From JAXGTD01 sp040775095 (GTDB lineage Bacteria; Pseudomonadota; Gammaproteobacteria; Chromatiales; Chromatiaceae), in NCBI GenBank assembly GCA_040775095.1, contig JAXGTD010000044.1, forward strand, positions 1-28,653: a stretch of 28,653 nt of DNA, read 5' to 3'. The notes under the pieces are model-generated. The model was not told where the DNA came from. It saw nothing but the letters and a program-made list of their open reading frames with translations, and ran no database searches. The position numbers and the translations under genes are program-made. Below, piece after piece: positions 23,686 through 28,653 of the stretch. Within the stretch, counting starts at the first letter, position 1, and each line of letters opens with the position of its first letter.

Positions 23686-23795
23686 GGCGAGGACCAGAAC
23701 AACATTGGCAGACGCGGGACTGGGCCAGTGAATCGAGGCTCGGCGTGGGCTCACCCAAGCCCCGTGTCGATTCGCGATGCCTATCCCTGTGCATC

Positions 23796-23825
23796 AGGAT
23801 ATCGACAACTTTGATCCGGCATCAA
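23796..23825 (-). promoter_or_regulatory. Probable promoter of the DsrC-like fusion gene
   Basis: Minus-strand TTGATG (plus 23820-23825) and TATCCT (plus 23796-23801) are separated by 18 nt and match the sigma-70 boxes at four of six bases each. The transcript would have a leader of about 115-120 nt before the ATG at 23673. It lies beside the ATATCG array. Confidence 0.5.
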
Positions 23826-23864
23826 ACGATATTTATCGGCATATAATATCGGAGATAGCGATAT
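23799..23864. promoter_or_regulatory. ATATCG/CGATAT motif array with a 25-bp dyad
   Basis: Four copies of ATATCG or its complement CGATAT occur at 23799-23804, 23827-23832, 23846-23851 and 23859-23864. The middle pair is part of a dyad: CGATATT at 23827-23833 and AATATCG at 23845-23851, with 11 nt between. It is the most AT-rich stretch nearby. The dyad sits just upstream of the likely -35 box of the fusion gene, as an activator site would. The first copy overlaps the -10. Confidence 0.55.
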
Positions 23865-23890
23865 GACAACCGGCGGATCGCGGATCAGGG

Positions 23891-23908
23891 GTGCCGGGGT
23901 CCCGGCAC
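23891..23908 (-). terminator. GC-rich hairpin after the acetyltransferase gene
   Basis: GTGCCGGG at 23891-23898 and CCCGGCAC at 23901-23908 pair fully, with GT in the centre. It lies about 35 nt after the stop of the PatZ-like gene. No U-run follows on the minus strand. Confidence 0.4.
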
Positions 23909-23941
23909 GGCAACCGACGGACCCCGAAGCCGGGATGGAGC

Positions 23942-26620
23942 TCAGAGCACCTTGGAAACCAGCTTCACGCTGGGGTCGTTGCGGTCGCTGGTGATCGCGA
24001 ATCCGAGCGATTTCACGAGCGCGAGCATCCGGGTGTTGGCGCTGAGCACCTCGCCCTCCATGACACGCAGCCCGCGCACGCGCGCGTTATGCATCAGCGA
24101 GCGCATCAGTCGTGCGCCGATGCCGCGGTTGCGGCACTCGTCACAGACGACGATGGCGAACTCACAAGCGTCGCCGCCCGGACGCGACATGTAGCGCGCG
24201 ACGCCAACCTCCACCTCCGTGCCGCCCTGCTCCATGACACCGATCAGGGCCATCTCGCGGTCGTAGTCGATCTGCGTGAAGCGCACCAGCATCTCGGGGG
24301 TGAGCTCTTTGATCGCCTGCATGAACCGGAAGTACTTCGTCTGCTCCGAGAGGCTGCGCACGAAGGTCTGCTCCAGCTGCGCGTCCTCGGGGCGGATCGG
24401 CCGAATCGTCAGATCGGTGCCATCGGGCAGCGGGACGTGCTCGATCAGGTGCTGCGGATAGGGGTGGATCGCCATATGCCCATAGAGCGATTGCTCCGGC
24501 GGGCGATAGTTGACGTGGATGCGGGCGTCGACCGCCGTCACCTCGAGGTCGTTTCCGATGAGTGGATTGATATCCATCTCGATGATCTCGGGCAGCTCGC
24601 AGACCATCTCGGACACGCGCTGGAGGATGCGTGACAGGGCCTGGCGGTTCATCGGGGGCATGTTGCCAAAGGCACCCATCAACCGGGCCACGCGGGTGTG
24701 CTCGATCATCGTCTGGATGATGAACGCGTTCAACGGAGGCAGACCCAGGGAGCGATCCTGGAGCACCACGCGATCGGTGCCACCGGCCCCAAAGCTGATG
24801 ACCGGACCGAAGATCGGGTCGCGGACCACCGCGACCATCAGCTCACGGGCGGCACGCACCGGCACCATGTGCTCCACCGTGACACCCTGGATGTGCGCCT
24901 CGGGACGCAGCTTCTGGGCACGCTCGGTCAGCTCCGAGAAGGCGCGGCGGATCGTCTGGGCGTCGTTGAGGTTCAGCCGCACGCCATCCACGTCGGACTT
25001 ATGCTGGATATCCAGCGAACAGATCTTCATCACCACCGGAAAGCCCAGGGCCTCCGCCGCCATCAGTGCCTCGTTCGGGGTACGGGTGAGTACCGCCTGG
25101 GTGGTCGGGATCCGGAATGCGGACAGGACCGCCTTGGCCTCGATGGTGCCCAGCACCTTGCGCCCCTCGGCCATGACACCCTCGATGATCAGCCGCGCCC
25201 CTTCGACGTCCGGCGCGATCTGCTGCGAGAGCGGTGCCGGCGACTGGATCAGCAGCTTCTGGTTGCGCTGCTGCTCGGCCAGGAAAGAGAACGCCTCGAC
25301 CGCAGCCTCCGGCGACTCGAAGTGCGGCACGCCATGCTCCGAGAACAGGGCATGGGCCTCGGCGACGCGGCTCTCGCCCATCCAGCAGGTGACCACGGGC
25401 TTGCGGGTCTTCTTGGCGGAGTCGATCACGGCCAGCGCCACCGCGGTCGGATCGCAGGTGGCAAGCGGTGCGACCAGCACGAGCAATCCATCGACCCCGC
25501 TGTCCTCGAGGCAGGCATCGACAGCCGCCCGGTAGCGCTCCGCCGAGGCATCCCCGATCACATCGACCGGGTTACCGTGGGACCAGTGCTCCGGGAGCGC
25601 CTTCTCCAGCAGGGAACGGGTCGCATCGCCGAACTGGGCCAGGACCAGCCCGCGGTCGATCGCGCGATCCGCGGCCAGCACACCGGGTCCGCCACCATTG
25701 GTGACGATGGCAATCCGATTCCCGTCCAGCCGGCGCCCGGCGCCAAAGACCTGGGCCGCGGCAAACAGTTGAGCCAGCCGGTCCACCTGCACCGCCCCGC
25801 CACGCTCCATCACCGCGCCAAAGACCTCGTCGGAGCCAACCCAGGCCCCGGTGTGCGACTTGGCGGCCCGCGAGCCGTCCGCGTGACGACCCGTCTTCAC
25901 CACCACCACCGGTTTGAGTCGGGCCGCGGCACGCAGGCCGCTCATGAAGCGCCGTGCATCGCGCACCCCCTCCACATAGAGCAGGATGCTGCGGGTCTGC
26001 GGGTCCAAAGCCAGGTAGTCGAGGATATCGCCGAAGTCCACATCGGCGGCGGCCCCCAGGGAGACCACCGCGGAGAATCCCAGCTTCCGCGGCCCGGACC
26101 AGTCGAGCATCGCCGCGCAGACCGCACCGGACTGGGAAACCAGCGCCACATGCCCCGCGCGGGGCGTGTCGTTGGCAAAGGTCGCGTTCAGCCCGGTGGC
26201 CGGACGCATCACACCGAGGCAATTGGGGCCGAGCACGCGGATACGATTCCGTCGCGCCGCGTCCACCAGACGTTCCTGCAGGGCCGTTCCGCGGTCTCCG
26301 TGCTCGGCGAAGCCGGCGGAGTGCACCACCGCGGCCTTCACACCGAAATCACCACACTGGTCCAGGATTGCCGGAACCCGATCGGCCGGCGTTGTGATCA
26401 GCGCCAGATCGACGTGCTTGTTGAGCTCCGCCAGCGTCTTGAAACAGGGGCGACCGGCCACCTTGTCGTACTTTGGATTGATGGCGTAGCAGGTCCCCTT
26501 GAACCCGCCCTCGAGCAGGTTCCGGTAGACCATTGCGCCGACCGAGCTCGGGCTGTCGCTGGCCCCGAACACGGCGATGGTGTTTGGCACGAAGAGTTTG
26601 TCGATATCGGATAGACGCAT
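23942..26620 (-). CDS. PatZ-like protein lysine acetyltransferase (acyl-CoA synthetase/GNAT fusion)
   Basis: An 892-residue protein. Residues about 1-460 are the NDP-forming acyl-CoA synthetase alpha-like part: NTIAVFGASDSPSSVGAMVY, INPKYDKVAGRPCF, LGPNCLGVMRP, VSQSGAVCAAMLDW and AKSHTGAWVGSDEVFGAVM. Residues about 480-700 are the beta/ATP-grasp part with FPVVMKICSLDIQHKSDVDG and VISFGAGGTDRVVLQDRSLG. Residues about 730-892 are a GNAT domain with YFRFMQAIKELTPEMLVRFT and the acetyl-CoA loop CRNRGIGARLMRSLMHNARV. This is the layout of Pat/PatZ (YfiQ), which acetylates acetyl-CoA synthetase and other proteins, the large part being regulatory in enteric bacteria. The SHTG histidine (His256) is present, so synthetase activity cannot be excluded. 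ATG at 26620 follows GGAGG by 10 nt. The next gene upstream is divergent. Confidence 0.92.
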   Translation of the reverse strand: MRLSDIDKLFVPNTIAVFGASDSPSSVGAMVYRNLLEGGFKGTCYAINPKYDKVAGRPCFKTLAELNKHVDLALITTPADRVPAILDQCGDFGVKAAVVHSAGFAEHGDRGTALQERLVDAARRNRIRVLGPNCLGVMRPATGLNATFANDTPRAGHVALVSQSGAVCAAMLDWSGPRKLGFSAVVSLGAAADVDFGDILDYLALDPQTRSILLYVEGVRDARRFMSGLRAAARLKPVVVVKTGRHADGSRAAKSHTGAWVGSDEVFGAVMERGGAVQVDRLAQLFAAAQVFGAGRRLDGNRIAIVTNGGGPGVLAADRAIDRGLVLAQFGDATRSLLEKALPEHWSHGNPVDVIGDASAERYRAAVDACLEDSGVDGLLVLVAPLATCDPTAVALAVIDSAKKTRKPVVTCWMGESRVAEAHALFSEHGVPHFESPEAAVEAFSFLAEQQRNQKLLIQSPAPLSQQIAPDVEGARLIIEGVMAEGRKVLGTIEAKAVLSAFRIPTTQAVLTRTPNEALMAAEALGFPVVMKICSLDIQHKSDVDGVRLNLNDAQTIRRAFSELTERAQKLRPEAHIQGVTVEHMVPVRAARELMVAVVRDPIFGPVISFGAGGTDRVVLQDRSLGLPPLNAFIIQTMIEHTRVARLMGAFGNMPPMNRQALSRILQRVSEMVCELPEIIEMDINPLIGNDLEVTAVDARIHVNYRPPEQSLYGHMAIHPYPQHLIEHVPLPDGTDLTIRPIRPEDAQLEQTFVRSLSEQTKYFRFMQAIKELTPEMLVRFTQIDYDREMALIGVMEQGGTEVEVGVARYMSRPGGDACEFAIVVCDECRNRGIGARLMRSLMHNARVRGLRVMEGEVLSANTRMLALVKSLGFAITSDRNDPSVKLVSKVL

Positions 26621-26712
26621 CGGGGTCTGCCCTCCGGGGCAGAAAAGGGTTAAGACGATTGCCGGAGAATCTCGTACCCGATGACGCCGGATTGCGGTTC
26701 GCCTTCAAGGAA

Positions 26713-26750
26713 CACCGGCAGGGCATAGTCGGGCCCTGTGACTGCCGGTG
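26713..26750. promoter_or_regulatory. Long inverted repeat in the acetyltransferase-deacetylase control region
   Basis: CACCGGCAG at 26713-26721 pairs exactly with CTGCCGGTG at 26742-26750. Inside, CAGGGC and GCCCTG can form an alternative stem. It lies 92 nt before the start codon of the PatZ-like gene and 160 nt before the deacetylase gene. Since both genes diverge from here, it is not an ordinary terminator. It could be an operator or a leader hairpin. Confidence 0.5.
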
Positions 26751-26909
26751 CGACAACGAAGGCGGGCGTCAAGACAAGTCAGCTAGTATGAGATTAGACG
26801 GAAATCGCCTAAGCTTGTGACGGAAACCCGCAATGGCCGCGAGCCCTGGCCATCGCAACGGGCGGCAGTCTTCATCGGTAGGCGGACAGACCAGGACGCA
26901 GACAGACCC

Positions 26910-27842
26910 ATGAATCTCGCATACATCTCCCACCCCGATTGCCAGGAACACAGGATGGGGGCGCATCACGTCGAGGTGCCGGAACGCCTGCACGCGATCC
27001 AGGACAGATTGATCGCCTCCGGCATGGAAATGCTGATGACCCATTATGACGCCCCCGAGGCCAGCCGCGAGCAATTGCTTCGCGTGCACGATGCCGGGTA
27101 CGTGGACATGATCTTCGAGGCCGCGCCGAGCGCACCCGATGTCCTGAACTGGGTCGACGGCGATACCGCGATGTGCAGCGGTACGCTCAAGGCGGCGCTG
27201 CGCGCCGCCGGTGGCGCGATCCTTGGGGTCGATCTGGTCATGGGCGAAAGGCACCATGCCGCCTTCTGTGCCGTCCGCCCGCCGGGCCACCATGCCGAGC
27301 GCCACCAGGCGATGGGCTTTTGCTTCTTCAATAACGTCGCCCTGGGTGCCGCCCATGCGCTGGCGGTGCACGGTCTCACGCGCATTGCCATCGTCGACTT
27401 CGACGTCCACCACGGCAACGGCACCGAGGACATCTTCGCCGGCGACGAGCGCATCCTGTTCTGTTCCAGCTTCCAGCATCCCTTCTATCCCGGTTCCGGC
27501 GCCGACACTCGGGCCCGCAATATCATCAATCTGCCACTGCCGGCACGTACCGACGGCGCCGCATTCAAGGCGGCCGTGGAGCGCGCGTGGCTGCCGCGCC
27601 TGGATGCATTTGCCCCGCAATTGGTCATGATCTCGGCCGGCTTCGACGGCCATGCCGAGGACGACATGGCCCACTTCAATCTGCGCGAGCCAGACTACGC
27701 CTGGATTACGCGGCAACTGCACGACCTGGCCGTCCGCCACGCGGGCGAACGCGTTGTCTCCTGCCTGGAGGGCGGTTACAACCTGTCCGCCCTCGGGCGC
27801 AGCGTCAGCACCCATATCGACGAGCTGATCGGGCATGCCTGA
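26910..27842 (+). CDS. Histone-deacetylase-family amidohydrolase
   Basis: A 310-residue zinc hydrolase. The opening LAYISHPDCQEHRMGAHHVE is typical. Active-site features are all present: AVRPPGHHAERHQAMGFCFF with the His127-His128 pair, IVDFDVHHGNGTEDIF with zinc ligands Asp165 and His167, ISAGFDGHAED with the third ligand Asp246, and LEGGYNLSAL with Tyr290. Family members remove acetyl groups from protein lysines, polyamines or small amides. The length and layout resemble the bacterial class II/HdaH-like group more than AcuC (about 390). ATG at 26910 is used because family homology starts there; an upstream GTG at 26817 would add a non-conserved stretch. The gene is divergent from the PatZ-like acetyltransferase, so the two may act as a reversible pair. 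Confidence 0.93.
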   Translation: MNLAYISHPDCQEHRMGAHHVEVPERLHAIQDRLIASGMEMLMTHYDAPEASREQLLRVHDAGYVDMIFEAAPSAPDVLNWVDGDTAMCSGTLKAALRAAGGAILGVDLVMGERHHAAFCAVRPPGHHAERHQAMGFCFFNNVALGAAHALAVHGLTRIAIVDFDVHHGNGTEDIFAGDERILFCSSFQHPFYPGSGADTRARNIINLPLPARTDGAAFKAAVERAWLPRLDAFAPQLVMISAGFDGHAEDDMAHFNLREPDYAWITRQLHDLAVRHAGERVVSCLEGGYNLSALGRSVSTHIDELIGHA

Positions 27843-27923
27843 GTCGTGCTGCAGCGCAGCATAATCTCCGGCGACGCGCGCTTCAACCGCACCGGTCGGA
27901 AACCTGCCCCATCCGGCCGGCAC

Positions 27924-28418
27924 TCAATCCGATAGCCGTTTCTCCAGAAACAGATGCGGAGCCTCCTGGCCACCCGCGGCACCCGCGCCGTAGCCGAGGC
28001 CGGCATAGAGCCGGCGCGCCCGCGCATTGTCCTCGCGCACCTCGAGAGTGACCTTGCAATAGCCGCGCGCACGGGCAATCGCCTCCACCGCGAGCACGAG
28101 TCGGCGCGCGATGCCACGACCACGCCAGGGTTCCCGGACCGTCAGGTCATGGATGTTGAGCAGCCCCCGTGCGCGAAAGGTTGAAAAGCCCACGAAGCAG
28201 ACGGCAGTACCGACGGGGCTCGAGTCGGCAAAGGCCAGCAGAACCAGCGCCCCGGGCATCGCGCGCAGGGCCGGAATGACACAGGCGCGGGCCTCGTGGC
28301 TCAGGCCCTGGCCGGCGCCCATCGGATCGGCACAGTAGGCATCGAGCAACGCCAACAGCGCCAGCCCGTCGTTGCGATCGTTGAGGTCTGCGCGGCGGAT
28401 TTGAATCGACGGCGTCAT
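27924..28418 (-). CDS. GNAT-family N-acetyltransferase
   Basis: A 164-residue protein. IQIRRADLNDRNDGLALLAL opens the fold, and VCFVGFSTFRARGLLNIHDL leads into VREPWRGRGIARRLVLAVEA, whose R-G-R-G-I-A is the acetyl-CoA pyrophosphate loop. VTLEVREDNARARRLYAGLG is the usual C-terminal strand-helix. The family transfers acetyl groups to amines; the substrate cannot be told from sequence. ATG at 28418 is used because homology begins a few residues later, but ATG at 28454 is possible; neither has a strong ribosome site. It is convergent with the deacetylase gene with an 80-nt gap. Its closeness to an acetyltransferase and a deacetylase may be chance. Confidence 0.85.
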   Translation of the reverse strand: MTPSIQIRRADLNDRNDGLALLALLDAYCADPMGAGQGLSHEARACVIPALRAMPGALVLLAFADSSPVGTAVCFVGFSTFRARGLLNIHDLTVREPWRGRGIARRLVLAVEAIARARGYCKVTLEVREDNARARRLYAGLGYGAGAAGGQEAPHLFLEKRLSD

Positions 28419-28603
28419 GGGCGCGGTGTCCGGCTCGACGGGGAGTGCGGCCATTCTATAACGACGCCCGCGCGCTTTGTCGTTGCCCGCCGCTCCCTTC
28501 CCTGTCCGCAAGTCGTCCCCACCTTGGGAACGCCGGCACAAGGCTCTCCCGTCGAGGCCAGGGACGGTCAGGCATGTCTTGTGCCGCAAGCGCTTCGAAA
28601 TGG

Positions 28604-28624
28604 GGCACCGGGCGCGCCGGTGCC
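28604..28624. other. Perfect 8-bp hairpin near the window edge
   Basis: GGCACCGG at 28604-28611 and CCGGTGCC at 28617-28624 with a 5-nt loop. The rest of 28419-28653 holds no gene I can support. Without the sequence to the right I cannot say whether it is a terminator, a REP-like element or part of another gene. Confidence 0.4.
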
Positions 28625-28653
28625 ATGCCTGGAAGGCGCTTGACCGCTGCCCC

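Noticed and set aside
23842..23847. Perfect TATAAT on the plus strand
   Set aside because: No -35 box at 16-18 nt and no supported plus-strand gene downstream; the bases are better explained as part of the dyad.
23863..23994. 43-codon frame starting at an ATG with GGAG upstream, just past the ATATCG array
   Set aside because: It runs into the 3' end of the acetyltransferase gene on the opposite strand, has no familiar sequence, and its apparent ribosome site may be chance within the AT-rich control region.
24698..26614. 638-codon open frame on the plus strand opposite the PatZ-like gene
   Set aside because: Shadow of a well-supported acetyltransferase gene; its composition is typical of antisense frames and it has no ribosome site or motif.
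1..28653. CRISPR arrays, rRNA or tRNA genes, complete prophage
   Set aside because: No regularly spaced repeats, no tRNA-like cloverleaf and no phage structural genes were found by eye on either strand.

Overview
This is a high-GC chromosomal segment from a proteobacterium, most likely a gammaproteobacterium of the Chromatiales type. The pointers are a cysM-rlmD gene pair next to a BarA/GacS-like Hpt gene, a FadE/FadB-style beta-oxidation operon, a PatZ-like acetyltransferase and a DsrC/TusE-family gene of the kind common in sulfur-metabolising lineages. The lineage is inferred from gene content; no rRNA or tRNA gene is visible.

Left end (1-3.2 kb) is accessory DNA. It holds the 3' half of a group II intron (RNA domains V-VI plus the C-terminal part of its reverse transcriptase/maturase), an orphan membrane protein gene of visibly lower GC, two frameshifted remnants of REP-associated tyrosine transposases (RAYT), and a BrnT-type toxin with a small probable antitoxin. 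A 36-bp repeat, matching at 33 positions, occurs in direct orientation at 937-972 and 3084-3119 and brackets this patch.

From 3.2 to 6.5 kb a three-gene minus-strand operon encodes a small five-cysteine protein, a DsbD/ScsB-like membrane disulfide reductase and an exported redoxin with two cysteines. This looks like a thiol electron relay across the inner membrane. A plus-strand NmrA/HSCARG-type NAD(P)-binding protein follows (6.9-7.9 kb).

From 7.9 to 12.4 kb a minus-strand run reads cysM (cysteine synthase B), rlmD (23S rRNA methyltransferase), a CYTH-domain protein and an orphan peptide-type solute-binding lipoprotein. A stand-alone Hpt phosphotransfer gene lies divergent to cysM, about where BarA/GacS sits in some related genomes.

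From 13.4 to 21.9 kb is a compact minus-strand operon for the whole fatty-acid beta-oxidation cycle: a YiiX/NlpC-P60-like cysteine hydrolase, fadE, a fadI-like thiolase, a fadB/fadJ-like dual enzyme and a fadD-like acyl-CoA ligase. Junctions overlap or are separated by 13-16 nt. A LysR regulator is divergent, and the shared intergenic region carries an inverted repeat.

The right part (23.0-28.4 kb) holds an unusual fusion of a beta-rich N-terminal module to a DsrC/TusE-like domain lacking both functional cysteines, with a promoter and an upstream array of ATATCG/CGATAT motifs. It continues with a PatZ-like protein acetyltransferase, a divergent class II-like histone-deacetylase-family enzyme (a possible reversible lysine-acetylation pair) and a small GNAT acetyltransferase. 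The strongest candidates for something undescribed are the DsrC-like fusion with its operator array, the hydrolase-led beta-oxidation operon, the cysteine-protein/DsbD/redoxin operon and the Pat/deacetylase pair.
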